Shown: positions 10,485-20,292 of the stretch, piece by piece | How the letters are laid out: every line of letters begins with the position of its first letter | How positions within the stretch are numbered: the stretch's first letter is position 1 | From: Arthrobacter glacialis | GTDB taxonomy: Bacteria; Actinomycetota; Actinomycetes; Actinomycetales; Micrococcaceae | DNA length: 64,000 bases | Direction of reading: 5' to 3' | Assembly (NCBI RefSeq): GCF_002909445.1 | Contig: NZ_PPXC01000009.1 | Span: 123,530-187,529, forward strand | Program-made: the position numbers and the translations under genes | The notes under the pieces: model-generated | Seen by the model: the letters and a program-made list of their open reading frames with translations, nothing else | The model's database searches: none | What the model was told of the DNA's origin: nothing

Positions 10485-11918
10485 ATGCCCCAGACAGAGC
10501 CCAACAACCCCGTATCCGATCCGCTGGCGTACCGCAGTGAACATGACCTGATCGGCGACCGCAACATCCCCGTGGACGCCTACTGGGGTGTGCACACGCT
10601 GCGTGCCGTGGAAAACTTCCCCATCACCGGGATTCCGCTGAGCACCAACACCCACCTGGTCAACGGGCTGGCCATGGTCAAGCAGGCGGCCGCCCAGGCC
10701 AACCACGAGCTGGGCCTGCTCGATGATGTCCGTGCCGGGGCCATCATCGCAGCATGCAAGGAGATCATTGCCGGGGCACTGCATGAGCAGTTCGTGGTGG
10801 ACGTCATCCAGGGAGGTGCCGGGACGTCGTCGAACATGAACGCCAACGAGGTCATCGCCAACCGTGCCCTGGAAATCATGGGCCACAGCAAGGGCGAATA
10901 CCAGTTCCTGCACCCGAACGACCATGTGAACCTGAGCCAGTCCACCAATGATGTATATCCGACGGCGGTCAACGTGGCCACCATTTTCGGGGCAAAGTCG
11001 CTAGTGATCGCCATGGAGTACCTGTGCGATGCCTTTGCCGTGAAGGCGGTGGAATTCCGCACCGTGGTGAAGATGGGCCGCACCCAACTGCAGGACGCGG
11101 TGCCCATGACTCTGGGCCAGGAATTCAACACCTACGCCGTCACCATGGGGGAGGACCGTGCGCGCCTGGCCGAATCCACCATGCTGGTCCATGAGATCAA
11201 CCTCGGCGCCACAGCCATCGGTACCGGACTCAATGCCCCCATTGGGTACTCTGCACTGGCCTGCCGCCACCTGGCTGAGATTTCCGGGCTGCCGCTGACA
11301 ACCTCCATCGACCTCATCGAAGCCACCTCCGACGTCGGCGCCTTTGTGCACCTCTCCGGCGTGCTCAAGCGGGTGGCCGTGAAGCTGTCCAAGATCTGCA
11401 ACGACCTGCGTCTGCTCTCCTCCGGACCGCGTGCCGGCTTTGGGGAGATTACCTTGCCCGCCGTGCAGGCAGGATCCTCGATCATGCCTGGCAAGGTCAA
11501 CCCCGTGATCCCGGAAGTCGTCAACCAGGTGGCCTATGAGGTCATCGGTAACGACGTCACCATCACCATGGCGGCCGAGGGCGGGCAGCTTCAGCTCAAC
11601 GCCTTTGAGCCGATCATTGTGCACAGCCTGAACAAGAGCATGACCCACTTGGAGGCAGCCTGCATCACGCTGGCCGACAAGTGCATCCGCGGCATCACAG
11701 CCCACGAGGACAAGCTGCGGGCACAGGTGGAACACTCCATCGGACTTGTTACCGCGCTCACCCCGCGCCTGGGTTACACCACTTCCACCGCCATCGCCCT
11801 GGAAGCCTTGGCCACCGGCCGCGGCGTGGCGGAGCTGGTGCTGGAACATAAGTTGCTCACGGCTGAGCAACTTCAAGAATTACTGCGCCCGGAATATCTC
11901 GCCAACCTAGCTGACTGA
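10485..11918 (+). CDS. aspA: Aspartate ammonia-lyase
   Basis: This 477-residue enzyme belongs to the aspartase/fumarase superfamily. It has the signature loop [12 protein letters not shown] (GSxxMxxKxN, holding the catalytic serine), [14 protein letters not shown] and [17 protein letters not shown]. It converts L-aspartate to fumarate and ammonia. Start and C-terminal sequence favour aspartase over fumarase, and the position between asparaginase and an amino-acid permease supports this. The ATG at 10485 follows AAGGAG. The open frame upstream to 10290 only overlaps the asparaginase gene. The gap of 100 bp to the asparaginase contains short imperfect CCAAAGA repeats but no clear terminator. 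Confidence 0.95.
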   Translation: MPQTEPNNPVSDPLAYRSEHDLIGDRNIPVDAYWGVHTLRAVENFPITGIPLSTNTHLVNGLAMVKQAAAQANHELGLLDDVRAGAIIAACKEIIAGALHEQFVVDVIQGGAGTSSNMNANEVIANRALEIMGHSKGEYQFLHPNDHVNLSQSTNDVYPTAVNVATIFGAKSLVIAMEYLCDAFAVKAVEFRTVVKMGRTQLQDAVPMTLGQEFNTYAVTMGEDRARLAESTMLVHEINLGATAIGTGLNAPIGYSALACRHLAEISGLPLTTSIDLIEATSDVGAFVHLSGVLKRVAVKLSKICNDLRLLSSGPRAGFGEITLPAVQAGSSIMPGKVNPVIPEVVNQVAYEVIGNDVTITMAAEGGQLQLNAFEPIIVHSLNKSMTHLEAACITLADKCIRGITAHEDKLRAQVEHSIGLVTALTPRLGYTTSTAIALEALATGRGVAELVLEHKLLTAEQLQELLRPEYLANLAD

Positions 11919-12001
11919 TACCGCCAACCGGCAATGACGCCAACCGGCAACGACGCAGGGGGCGGCGAAGCCACACGGCACAGACGAAAAGGATTTGCAC
12001 C

Positions 12002-13519
12002 ATGAACCACCAAGAAACAACCGACGTGTCTGACTTAGTTCAAGATGCCCCCGGCGCCTCGCTGACAGCGGAGGACGCCGGGCTGCACAAGGGCTTGAAA
12101 ACCCGCCAAATCCAGATGATCGCCATTGGCGGGGCCATTGGGACGGGGCTGTTCATGGGTGCCGGCGGGCGTCTTGCCAGTGCTGGCCCCGGCCTCATGT
12201 TCAGCTACGCGATCTGCGGATTCTTTGCCTTCCTGATTTTGCGGGCCCTGGGCGAACTCATCATTCACCGCCCCAGCTCGGGTTCGTTTGTGTCCTATGC
12301 GCGGGAGTTCTTCGGGGAGAAGGCGGCCTTTGTCTCCGGCTGGCTCTACTGGCTCAACTGGGCCATGACAGCCATTGTGGACATCACCGCCGTGGCGCTC
12401 TACATGCACTTCTTCTCCAAATATGTGCCCTGGATGGGCACGGTGCCGCAGTGGATGTGGGCGCTGGCGGCACTGCTGTTGGTGTTGGGGCTGAACCTTG
12501 TCTCCGTGAAGGTCTTTGGCGAGATGGAGTTCTGGTTCGCGCTGATCAAAGTGGTTGCGCTGGTGACCTTCTTGCTGGTGGGCACCTACTTTGTCATCTT
12601 CGGCACCCCTGTGGCCGGGCAGGAAGTGGGCTTCAGCCTGATCGCGGACAATGGCGGGTTCTTCCCGAACGGGCTGCTGCCGGTGGTGGTGGTCATGCAG
12701 GGCGTGGTGTTTGCGTATGCGTCCATTGAGTTGATTGGCACCGCGGCCGGGGAGACGCAGAACCCGGAAAAGGTTATGCCCAAGGCCATTAACACTGTCA
12801 TCATCCGGATTGCCGTCTTCTACGTCGGTTCCTTGATCCTTCTCTCACTGCTGCTGCCGTACACCGCTTACAAGGCGGGGGAGAGCCCCTTTGTCACCTT
12901 CTTCGGTTCCATAGGTGTTGAAGGCATTGACGCCATCATGAACCTTGTGGTGCTCACAGCCGCCATGTCATCCTTGAACGCCGGGCTGTACTCCACCGGC
13001 CGGATCCTGCGTTCCATGGCACTGGCCGGTTCGGCACCGAAGTTCACCGCCAAATTGAACAAAGCCGGCGTCCCTTATGGTGGCATCCTGCTCACCGCCG
13101 CCGTGGCCGGCCTGGGTGTCATCCTGAACGCCGTGGTCCCGTCCCAGGCCTTTGAAATTGTGCTGAACATGGCTGCCCTGGGCATCATCGCCTCCTGGGG
13201 CATGATTGTGCTGTGCCAGCTGGCCTTGTTCCGACTGGCCAAAAAGGGGAAGGCCATCCGGCCCTCCTTCCGCATGATCGGCGCCCCGTATACGGGCTAC
13301 CTGACGCTCGCGTTCCTGCTGGCCGTGCTGGTGTTGATGGCGTTCGACAGCCCTGTGGGCACCTGGACCATTGGTTCGCTGGTGGTCATCATCCCGGCGC
13401 TCATCGTGGGCTGGTACCTCAGTCGCGGGCGGATCAATCAGATCGCGGCGGACCGCCACATCGACACCCACAGCCACCCGATGGGTGCGCACCATGGTGG
13501 GCCTCAGGCGGAAGACTAG
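12002..13519 (+). CDS. Amino-acid permease, AAT/APC family (AnsP-like)
   Basis: This 505-residue membrane protein has about twelve hydrophobic segments and the APC hallmark [23 protein letters not shown] at residues about 40-63, followed by [16 protein letters not shown]. It imports an amino acid by proton symport. L-asparagine or aspartate is the likely cargo because it is the last gene of the asparaginase-aspartase operon. The tail is histidine-rich ([17 protein letters not shown]), a possible metal-binding feature. The ATG follows AAAGGA. The 83-bp gap before it contains two imperfect copies of CGCCAACCGGCAAYGA. Confidence 0.9.
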   Translation: MNHQETTDVSDLVQDAPGASLTAEDAGLHKGLKTRQIQMIAIGGAIGTGLFMGAGGRLASAGPGLMFSYAICGFFAFLILRALGELIIHRPSSGSFVSYAREFFGEKAAFVSGWLYWLNWAMTAIVDITAVALYMHFFSKYVPWMGTVPQWMWALAALLLVLGLNLVSVKVFGEMEFWFALIKVVALVTFLLVGTYFVIFGTPVAGQEVGFSLIADNGGFFPNGLLPVVVVMQGVVFAYASIELIGTAAGETQNPEKVMPKAINTVIIRIAVFYVGSLILLSLLLPYTAYKAGESPFVTFFGSIGVEGIDAIMNLVVLTAAMSSLNAGLYSTGRILRSMALAGSAPKFTAKLNKAGVPYGGILLTAAVAGLGVILNAVVPSQAFEIVLNMAALGIIASWGMIVLCQLALFRLAKKGKAIRPSFRMIGAPYTGYLTLAFLLAVLVLMAFDSPVGTWTIGSLVVIIPALIVGWYLSRGRINQIAADRHIDTHSHPMGAHHGGPQAED

Positions 13520-13529
13520 CGTGCAGCGA

Positions 13530-13556
13530 GGGTGCCGGGAATATCCTCCGGCACCC
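13530..13556 (+). terminator. Hairpin after the asparagine operon
   Basis: GGGTGCCGG (13530-13538) pairs with CCGGCACCC (13548-13556). No T-run follows, so the strength as a terminator is uncertain. Confidence 0.6.
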
Positions 13557-13624
13557 CGAGGTTGACTCCATTAGATGCAAACGCATGAAGTGTTTGATTT
13601 CGCCAGGGAGTATAAGGAGTAGTT

Positions 13625-14368
13625 GTGCAACGTACTGTAGTGGTCATTTTTGCCGGTCTCGGAGTTCCGTCCTCCACCCGCATGCTGGCTGACCAGATGG
13701 GCGCTGAGGTCCAGACGCAGTTGGCTGCGCAGGGCATCACGGCTGTGCTGGACGTTATTGACCTGCGCGATTTCGCCACTGACATTGCCAACAACATGGT
13801 CACCGGGTACGCCGGCCCGGCCCTGAGCGATGTGGTGCAGCGGGTAGCCGCGGCGGACGCCATGATTGCGGTGACCCCCACCTTCAGCGCCTCCTACAGC
13901 GGCTTGTTCAAGTCGTTCTTTGACGTTTTGGACCCGAAATTCCTTGACGGCATGCCCGTGCTGTTCGGCGCCACGGGCGGTTCCTCGCGCCACTCGCTGG
14001 TGTTGGACATGGCCATCCGCCCACTGTTCAGCTACCTGCGCGCCAACACCATGGCAACGGCCGTCTACGCCTCACCCGAGGATTGGGGCAGTGCCGGGAC
14101 GCAGTCGCTGGAACGCCGGATTGCCCAGGGTGCCGGAGAACTTGCCGCCGTTATGGCCCGGGTTTCACACGCAGGCACGACGCCGGCCGGCACGGACACG
14201 TCCGCCTCGCCGTCCACCGCGTCCCCGGCATTGGCGGGCGGCCCTGTTGTGGGGCACGGTGTTGGCCACGGAATTGTGGGGCACCGGGAAAAAAGGGCAC
14301 AGCGCGAAACCTTTGACATGACCTCCCTGCCCTTCGAGCAACTGCTGGCCCAAACGCAGGCCCGCTAG
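13625..14368 (+). CDS. NAD(P)H-dependent FMN reductase-like flavoprotein (CE1759 type)
   Basis: This 247-residue protein has a flavodoxin-like NADPH-dependent FMN reductase domain in residues 1-180 (FAGLGVPSSTRMLADQM, TPTFSASYSGLFKSFFDVLD, FGATGGSSRHSL). These features match the CE1759 family of oxidoreductases. Such enzymes supply reduced FMN to monooxygenases. Residues about 185-245 are a variable Gly/His/Thr-rich tail (GHGVGHGIVGHR). The GTG start at 13625 has AAGGAG upstream. No monooxygenase is adjacent, so the partner is unknown. Confidence 0.85.
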   Translation: MQRTVVVIFAGLGVPSSTRMLADQMGAEVQTQLAAQGITAVLDVIDLRDFATDIANNMVTGYAGPALSDVVQRVAAADAMIAVTPTFSASYSGLFKSFFDVLDPKFLDGMPVLFGATGGSSRHSLVLDMAIRPLFSYLRANTMATAVYASPEDWGSAGTQSLERRIAQGAGELAAVMARVSHAGTTPAGTDTSASPSTASPALAGGPVVGHGVGHGIVGHREKRAQRETFDMTSLPFEQLLAQTQAR

Positions 14369-14391
14369 CCTCGCAAGGAAGCAGCCCAGCC

Positions 14392-15444
14392 TTAGAAGAT
14401 GGGTTGGACCGGCTTGCTGGTCAGTGGCGGCGGGTCCAGCTGATCGAGCACCACGCGCAGTGCCGTGCTGTAATCATCCGGGTGTATCTCGGGACTCGCG
14501 TGGCCTGTTTTGGGCACGTTGTAGGCAAAACGCGGGTTGCGGGGGAACAATGACTCCCAGCCCAGCGTGGCTGCTCGAGCGTTGACAATAAAGTCGCCCG
14601 GATCGTAAATCAGCCCGATGCCCGTGCTGCCGGGGACCCCGCCGTCGTACTGGGCAGGGAAGGACTGCAGGAACATTGCCTGGGTGGTGCTGAGGATGAG
14701 CGAGTTGCTTTCCAGGTCGAAGGACCGGGCAAGGCCGCTGCGCGCGGCTTGATACATGCCCTGGCCGTTGGGGTTGGAGAGCCCGCCAAACAGGCCCGCG
14801 CCCACACGACCCAGCAGACCCAGATACGGGACCACCCTGCCGGCCAGGGCAATGTACGCCTTGCCAGGATCCAGAATATCGAGCACATTGCTGGGGCTTG
14901 AACCCATCACCACCACGGGCACCGCAATGCCGTTCTGTGCCAGCAGTGATGCCAGAACGGCGGCCGCCATGCCGCCAAAGCTGTCGCCGTAAAAGTACAC
15001 GGTGTTGATCTTGCGTGCATGCGCATCGCGCTGGATGGCAATGAAAAGCTGCGCAATGTCAATGCCCTCGTTGGAGTAGCCAATGTACGACGCCGGGGCG
15101 CGCTGGTTCATGGCCCCCTGCAGGGCCGCCAACTTCCGCCCGGCATCCCGGTGGCTGACCCTGAATCCGCCCAGCAGATACCAGGTCTTGCCCGAGAAAC
15201 GTTGTGCGGCCGTCCTGTTTTCCTCATTGTCGGGGGTGGTGATGCGGTATTGGCTGCGCTCCGTCAGCAGATAGTCGGCGGCAATGTTGGCCTGGAATGC
15301 TGTGGTGATGGCCGCCGTGGCCAGCGTGGCCAGGACGATGCGCCGCGGAACATCAGGAATCTGGCGCGTTTTTCCGGCGGCGGGGGCGGGCCCTTCCGGC
15401 TCGCTGTCCCGCCGTACGGGCTGAACGTCTGTGCTGGTGCTCAT
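14392..15444 (-). CDS. Alpha/beta hydrolase-fold protein with N-terminal membrane segment
   Basis: This 350-residue protein has a Pro/Glu-rich cytoplasmic N-terminus, then one hydrophobic segment (VLATLATAAITTAFQ, residues about 37-55). A probable alpha/beta hydrolase domain follows, with the nucleophile-elbow-like GDSFGG preceded by YFY, and a histidine near the end (PKTGHASPEIHPDD). The elbow and fold order are visible. Substrate and family name are not recognised. It lies between FMN reductase (convergent) and hexosaminidase (same strand, about 100 bp away). Confidence 0.75.
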   Translation of the reverse strand: MSTSTDVQPVRRDSEPEGPAPAAGKTRQIPDVPRRIVLATLATAAITTAFQANIAADYLLTERSQYRITTPDNEENRTAAQRFSGKTWYLLGGFRVSHRDAGRKLAALQGAMNQRAPASYIGYSNEGIDIAQLFIAIQRDAHARKINTVYFYGDSFGGMAAAVLASLLAQNGIAVPVVVMGSSPSNVLDILDPGKAYIALAGRVVPYLGLLGRVGAGLFGGLSNPNGQGMYQAARSGLARSFDLESNSLILSTTQAMFLQSFPAQYDGGVPGSTGIGLIYDPGDFIVNARAATLGWESLFPRNPRFAYNVPKTGHASPEIHPDDYSTALRVVLDQLDPPPLTSKPVQPIF

Positions 15445-15542
15445 GATGAATCACTGCCATTGTGCCACGCCTTCCCACCCAAGGTACGACGGCGGCACAC
15501 ACCATGGGTGCCGACCTCCCGGCCGGGAGTGCCGCCGGCTGG

Positions 15543-17171
15543 CTAACTCTCGATGGAGGCCACTATCTTGGCAATGTGGGCGGCCCGTTCCGCCACTGTC
15601 TCCGGCCGGCCCTTGATGCCTGGACGCTGCTGCCACGGTAGGGGGCCGGCGGACTGCCTGTATTCCACCCCTACTGCGTCCAGCCGGCTCAAGTGCGCCT
15701 CCAAACGCGTGGAGAAGCCCGGCAAATTCTTCTCAGGGGTGCTCCACAAAACCTCGGCCATGGCGCACAACCGCGGGAACGCCATGTAGTCCAGCATGCG
15801 GGGGGAGTCGATGTACTCGGTCCACAGGTTCGCTTGCCCGCCCAGAATGTGGTGCTCCGCCTCGGGGCTCAGCCCCGGCGGTACCGGGTTAAAACCGTAC
15901 ACGTCGGCTACGGTCAGGGGGATCGAAACCGGGATGGGCTCCGCTGCCAGCTCCGACTGCCTGTAGTCAAAGTACGCCAGATTGTCAGGGCAGCAGACAA
16001 CGTCGTGGCCGCGCCGGGCAGCGCTCAAGGCACCTGTCATGCCGCGCCAGGAGGCAACTGTGGCCGTGGGTGCCAGGTCACCCTCAAGGATTTCATCCCA
16101 GCCAAAAATACGCCGCCCGCGGGCAGAAATGTGCTTGTCCATTTGAGCAATGAACCAGGTTTGCAGGTCTTCCACCCGGTCCAGCCCCAGCTCGGTCATG
16201 CGCTCCACCGAGCGAGGATCGGCGAGCCACTGGTCCTTGGGGCATTCGTCCCCGCCAATGCCAATGTATGTGCCGGGGAACAAGTCCATGATCTCGTCAA
16301 AGACGTTGTTGAAGAACCCCACGGTGGAATCCTCCACGTTCAGCACGTTGTAGTTGATGCCCCAACGCGTGTAAACCTCCATGGCATGTCCTTGCACGCC
16401 CAGTTCCGGGTAGGCGGCCAGGGCTGCCTGCACATGGCCTGGGGTTTCAATTTCCGGAACCACGTCAATGAAGCGGGCCGCGGCGTAGGCCACGATCTCG
16501 CGGATGTCGTCCTGGGTGTAGAAGCCGCCGTGGGGACGGCCGTCGGAGCCCGCATCGGTGCCGGCGTCCATCTGGGTTTCGCGGCGCCAGGCGCCGATCT
16601 GTGTCAGCTTGGGGTAGCGCAGGATCTCCACGCGCCAGCCTTGGTCGTCAGTGAGGTGCAGGTGCAGGGTATTGAGCTTGTGCATGGCCATGAGGTCGAT
16701 GAACCGCAGAATCTCTCGTTTGGGCATGAAGTGGCGCACCACGTCCAGCATGGTGCCCCGCCACCCAAAACGGGGTTTGTCCGCCACGCGGCAGGCGGGC
16801 GCAGCCCACCGCACCCCGGCAACAGGAGCGGTGCGGAAAATGGCGGCAGGCAGCAGCTGCAGCAACGTCTGGCAGCCGTAAAAGACTCCCGCAGCATCGC
16901 CGCCGCGCACCTCAACCTTGCCGGGGGAGACCTCTAGTGTGTACTCCGCCTGGCCCAGCCCCGGGTCAAGGAGGAGGGAAATGTCGGCGTCGCCGGCGTC
17001 GAACATCAAGTGAAAACCCGTGGCCGGGCGAAGCGCGTTCTGTAGGCCGATCGCCACGGGTTCCAGTCCCGGCGTGCAGGAAAGCGTGGTGGCGGCGCTC
17101 AGCAGGAACTCACCGGCCGCGTGCTCTTCGTGGACGGGGAGGGGCAGCAGCGGCAGGGCGGTGAACGGCAT
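15543..17171 (-). CDS. Beta-N-acetylhexosaminidase, glycoside hydrolase family 20
   Basis: This 542-residue enzyme has an N-terminal GH20b domain (residues about 10-125) and a catalytic barrel. The substrate-assisted pair lies in GIGGDECPKDQW (Asp-Glu). Further family motifs are MLDVVRHFMPK, LHLHLTDDQGWRVEI and VVPEIETPGHVQAALAAYP. It removes terminal beta-linked GlcNAc/GalNAc, for example from chitin or peptidoglycan fragments. No signal peptide is seen, suggesting intracellular action on imported oligosaccharides. The ATG at 17171 has AAGGAA upstream. It is divergent from a ROK regulator, with a palindrome between them. Confidence 0.93.
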   Translation of the reverse strand: MPFTALPLLPLPVHEEHAAGEFLLSAATTLSCTPGLEPVAIGLQNALRPATGFHLMFDAGDADISLLLDPGLGQAEYTLEVSPGKVEVRGGDAAGVFYGCQTLLQLLPAAIFRTAPVAGVRWAAPACRVADKPRFGWRGTMLDVVRHFMPKREILRFIDLMAMHKLNTLHLHLTDDQGWRVEILRYPKLTQIGAWRRETQMDAGTDAGSDGRPHGGFYTQDDIREIVAYAAARFIDVVPEIETPGHVQAALAAYPELGVQGHAMEVYTRWGINYNVLNVEDSTVGFFNNVFDEIMDLFPGTYIGIGGDECPKDQWLADPRSVERMTELGLDRVEDLQTWFIAQMDKHISARGRRIFGWDEILEGDLAPTATVASWRGMTGALSAARRGHDVVCCPDNLAYFDYRQSELAAEPIPVSIPLTVADVYGFNPVPPGLSPEAEHHILGGQANLWTEYIDSPRMLDYMAFPRLCAMAEVLWSTPEKNLPGFSTRLEAHLSRLDAVGVEYRQSAGPLPWQQRPGIKGRPETVAERAAHIAKIVASIES

Positions 17172-17210
17172 GAGACGGTTCCTTCGTGGCTGGCGTGAGA
17201 AGTTCAATCG

Positions 17211-17222
17211 CTATTGCAATAG
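17211..17222. promoter_or_regulatory. Palindromic operator between GH20 and ROK genes
   Basis: CTATTGCAATAG is a perfect 12-bp palindrome in the 97-bp gap between the divergent hexosaminidase and ROK genes. It is the natural candidate site for the ROK regulator, which would control both genes. Confidence 0.55.
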
Positions 17223-17268
17223 AGTATTTCATAATGCTCGTTGGATTGCTCCCAGAAAGGCCGGCACC

Positions 17269-18426
17269 ATGCAACGCCTCGGAATCAACTCACCCAAGAC
17301 CCTGCGCTGGTTGAATTCCAGAGCCCTGCTGGCTGCCTTGGTGGAAGCGGGCCGGCAGTACAGTGTCACGGAACTCGCGGGGAGGTTGGGGCTGACGCGG
17401 CCCACCGTGGAGGCCGCGCTGGTGGATTTGCTGGCCGAAGGCTGGGTGGGGGAGAGCAGCCCGGCGCCCACGCCCAACAAGGCCGGCCGCCGGGCACGGC
17501 TGTATCAGTTCCGTGCTGATGCCGGGTACCTGCTGGGGATCGACCTAGGGCCGCGGCAGGTCCATGCCATGCTGGCCACCCTGCAGGGAGAAACGGTGGC
17601 AAGCGTGCGCCATGGCGGGCTGGACATCGCCGCGGGGGCCGCCGCCGAATCCGCGGTGCAAAACACCGTGAGCGAAGTCCTTGCCCAGGCCGGCGTGCAG
17701 CCCTCGGCGGTGATTGCTGCCGTGATCGGGGTGCCGGGCATTGTCAGCCGCGGCGGGGAACTGGTGCATTCGGTGGTGGTGCCGGACTGGATTGCGAGCG
17801 GAACCATGGGCAACATTGCCACCTTCCTGCAACCGGCGGCGACGCATGTGGACAACGACGCGCGGCTGGCCACCACCGCCGAAGCGGCCGGTGGGGTGCT
17901 GGCTGGGATGGACAACGGAGTCCACGTGATCTTAGGGCAGCAGATGGGTGCCGGGTTGCTTGTTGACGGGAAGGTGATGCGGGGCCATCACGGTGCAGCG
18001 GGTGAAATTGGTGGACTGGGGAGTCTAGGTTGGGCCGCAGCGGCGGCTGCCCTGGCCAGCGCTGCAGGCACGGCTAACGCCGTCGACCCTGTTGGATCTG
18101 TCGTGGCGGGTGCCGCTCAGGGCGAAGGGTGGGCCGTTGCTGCCATCGAGGACTTTGCCAATGGTGTGGCGAACGGGATTGCGGCCCTTGCGCTGGCAAT
18201 TGATCCGGAAGCCATCAGTGTGGGTGGGGACATGGCTGGTGCCGGGGAGCTGTTGGTGCGCCCGCTGCGGGCGGCTGTGGCACGCCTAGGCATGTTTGAA
18301 CCGGAACTGCACATCTCGGCCGTGGGTGCCGATGCCGTGATGCTCGGTGCGGTGGCCCGTGCCCGTGACTCTTTCCACAACGATGTGTTGGAACTTTCAG
18401 CTGCGCTGCCACGGCGGCGGTTGTGA
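17269..18426 (+). CDS. ROK-family transcriptional regulator (NagC/Mlc-like)
   Basis: This 385-residue protein has an N-terminal winged helix (YSVTELAGRLGLTRPTVEAAL; residues about 25-70) and a ROK sugar-binding domain. The latter includes LLGIDLGPRQVHAML, DNDARLATTAEA and the segment HHGAAGEIG. The usual ROK zinc cluster (CxCGxxGC) is absent: GSLGWAAA stands in its place, so it is probably not a sugar kinase. It likely senses an amino sugar or GlcNAc-derived ligand and controls the divergent hexosaminidase (inference). The ATG has AGAAAGG upstream. The last 15 bp form the start of the 842-bp repeat. Confidence 0.9.
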   Translation: MQRLGINSPKTLRWLNSRALLAALVEAGRQYSVTELAGRLGLTRPTVEAALVDLLAEGWVGESSPAPTPNKAGRRARLYQFRADAGYLLGIDLGPRQVHAMLATLQGETVASVRHGGLDIAAGAAAESAVQNTVSEVLAQAGVQPSAVIAAVIGVPGIVSRGGELVHSVVVPDWIASGTMGNIATFLQPAATHVDNDARLATTAEAAGGVLAGMDNGVHVILGQQMGAGLLVDGKVMRGHHGAAGEIGGLGSLGWAAAAAALASAAGTANAVDPVGSVVAGAAQGEGWAVAAIEDFANGVANGIAALALAIDPEAISVGGDMAGAGELLVRPLRAAVARLGMFEPELHISAVGADAVMLGAVARARDSFHNDVLELSAALPRRRL

Positions 18427-19253
18427 GTGGACGGATGGGGTCCGTTTGTAGCTGGGTATGTGCCGGGCGTCAACTAGACTAATGGGGTGAGTGAGTCCAG
18501 TCCTGAGCAACACCTTGAACCCCCGGTTGGAGCCAATGTCGGGGAACTGTTGGGGCGCCGCTACTCGGGGCTTGAATCTTCACAGCGGGCCATGGAACGG
18601 CATCGCCGCCTAATTGCCGCAGGCGTGGAAGTCTTTGGCACCCTGGGGTACTCCGGTGCCAAGATCAAGACCTTGTGCAAGAGCGCCGGTCTCAGCGAGA
18701 GATACTTCTACGAGTCCTTTGAGTCGCGCGAACACCTGCTTGGCACGGTGTTTAACCACTTGGACGCCCTGTTGACGGAACAAATAGCCGGCGCCCTCCA
18801 GGCCCCGGGTATGGATCTGTTGGCGTCAGCGCGGGCGGGCATGGAAGCGGTGGTTAACTTCATGCTCAACGACCCCCGCCATGCACGGATCATGTTGGTG
18901 GAGGTGGTGGGTGTTTCGCCCGAACTGGAAGCCAAACGCCACCAATCCATGAGTGATTTCGCCGACGAGTCGCTGCAGCTGCTGTTGCTGTTGAGCGGGA
19001 TCGATCCCGTGCATGGGCAGGAACAGCTCACGGCAAGGCTGGGCGTTGTGGAGGCCGCGAGAATCTTCGAAGGTGCGCGGCTCACGGCCGTCTCCATGGT
19101 GGGCGGCGTCAACAACATGATGCTCGATGCCCTGCTGAGCGGGACCAGGCACGACACCGAGCGGATCAGCGACGTAGCTTTTCAGCTCATCTACAACGCT
19201 TCCCAGGGCGTTCGCGCAGTCGCCGAAAAACCGTAGCCCCCGCGGCCGCCTGC
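18412..19253 (+). repeat. 842-bp direct repeat, left copy
   Basis: I compared this segment by eye with 27868-28709 (offset 9456) and found no difference. It begins at CGGCGGCGGTTGTGA, the last codons of the ROK gene, includes the whole TetR gene, and ends at GCGGCCGCCTGC. Flanking bases diverge at once on both sides. No transposase, terminal inverted repeat or integrase is associated. Confidence 0.95.
18487..19236 (+). CDS. TetR-family regulator, left copy of an identical pair
   Basis: This 249-residue regulator has a helix-turn-helix at residues about 50-75 (IKTLCKSAGLSERYFYESFE) and a helical C-terminal domain. It is identical to the gene at 27943-28692. The GTG start lies six bases after TAGACT (18475-18480) with no ribosome site, so the mRNA is probably leaderless, and both copies carry the same promoter. 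The ancestral locus was presumably ROK, TetR, then the gene at 28795; the catabolic island now separates them. Target unknown. Confidence 0.92.
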   Translation: MSESSPEQHLEPPVGANVGELLGRRYSGLESSQRAMERHRRLIAAGVEVFGTLGYSGAKIKTLCKSAGLSERYFYESFESREHLLGTVFNHLDALLTEQIAGALQAPGMDLLASARAGMEAVVNFMLNDPRHARIMLVEVVGVSPELEAKRHQSMSDFADESLQLLLLLSGIDPVHGQEQLTARLGVVEAARIFEGARLTAVSMVGGVNNMMLDALLSGTRHDTERISDVAFQLIYNASQGVRAVAEKP

Positions 19254-19303
19254 GCGGGTGGGTATTCGTGGGCACTGATACCAATTCCGCCAAGTGGGTG
19301 GCA

Positions 19304-19313
19304 ATCCTATAGG
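19304..19313 (+). promoter_or_regulatory. GntR operator candidate upstream of its own gene
   Basis: ATCCTATAGG contains the 8-bp palindrome CCTATAGG, ten bases before the ATG at 19323. The same ten bases occur at 20324-20333, in front of the catabolic operon. The site overlaps the only reasonable -10 region for this gene, consistent with autorepression. Confidence 0.6.
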
Positions 19314-19322
19314 GTTTGCCAC

Positions 19323-20006
19323 ATGAAGTCATCGAACGGATCTCACGCAGTCAACCGCCAAGTGTTGGCAGACCACGTCTATGACGAGATCTTGGAATCG
19401 TTGATGGATGGGCGACTAATGCCGGGTGACTCGGTCAGTATCGATGGAACTGCCCGTGCCCTGGAGGTCTCACCCACGCCCGTACGGGAAGCGTTGGCAC
19501 GGTTGGAACACACCGGGCTGGTGCAACGCGTGGCGCTCAAGGGCTACAAGGTGGCGCCTGTGTCGACGGCGGAGGAACTGGCCCAGTTGATGGAAGCCAG
19601 GCTGGTCATCGAACCCGTCAACACAAGGCTGACCAGCGAAAGGATGACGGAGCAGACGATGGCTGCTCTGGAACAATCCATCCATGACCTGGAAACAGCG
19701 CCGCGGGGCCCATCTTTCGCGGAGTTTCGGGACTATTTTGATGCCGATGAGCGCTTTCACCGGCTGATCGCCGAGAATGCCGGGAACCCCTTTTTACTTG
19801 CGGCCTACAACGCCCTGGGTGGCCAGGTGCAACGCTTTCGATTGTTCAGTGGCGTGGGCATCACTGACGCCAATCATGCGATCTCGGAGCACCACGCGAT
19901 TTTCGACGCGCTCCGCGCCGGTGACGCGGTTGAAGCGGCAGCCAAGATGACCGAGCATGTCTCCAATGTCCGCGCCCGAGCGATGGCTGACGCACCCGAA
20001 GCCTAA
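19323..20006 (+). CDS. GntR-family (FCD-type) regulator of the erythrulose island
   Basis: This 227-residue protein has an N-terminal winged helix (DGTARALEVSPTPVREALARL; residues about 38-75) and a C-terminal FCD ligand domain. Metal-site-type residues include DERFHRLIAENAG, HAISEHHAIFDAL and MTEHV. It lies just inside the left repeat and upstream of the catabolic operon. A palindrome in its promoter is repeated in the operon promoter, so it is very probably the operon repressor. The FCD ligand is likely a pathway acid or sugar phosphate (inference). A 17-bp near-perfect tandem duplication spans the stop codon. Confidence 0.9.
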   Translation: MKSSNGSHAVNRQVLADHVYDEILESLMDGRLMPGDSVSIDGTARALEVSPTPVREALARLEHTGLVQRVALKGYKVAPVSTAEELAQLMEARLVIEPVNTRLTSERMTEQTMAALEQSIHDLETAPRGPSFAEFRDYFDADERFHRLIAENAGNPFLLAAYNALGGQVQRFRLFSGVGITDANHAISEHHAIFDALRAGDAVEAAAKMTEHVSNVRARAMADAPEA

Positions 20007-20029
20007 ACGCGCCCGAAGCCTAAAAATGC

Positions 20030-20059
20030 AGCCCGCCATGTGACGTTCCATGGCGGGCT
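20030..20059 (+). terminator. Intrinsic terminator after the GntR gene
   Basis: AGCCCGCCAT (20030-20039) pairs with ATGGCGGGCT (20050-20059) around a 10-base loop, followed by TTGCTG. It separates the regulator transcript from the catabolic operon. Confidence 0.75.
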
Positions 20060-20292
20060 TTGCTGTGCCACGGCGGAGCTGGCCCTCACCGGCCCTCACG
20101 AAAAAGAATTGTGACGCGGCCGTGACGCTGGCGCCCAGCTCTAGCCCGGAAATGGGCTTTTGATGGCTTTCAAGGCCCCGGAATCCGCAGATTGGCCCGG
20201 ATTTTTCCAGGCCGGGGCAGCCACCACCGTCCGCTCTGACGCGTCCAACTGAACGGATTCAACGCACTCAACAACCTCCGAGACTGTGACGC

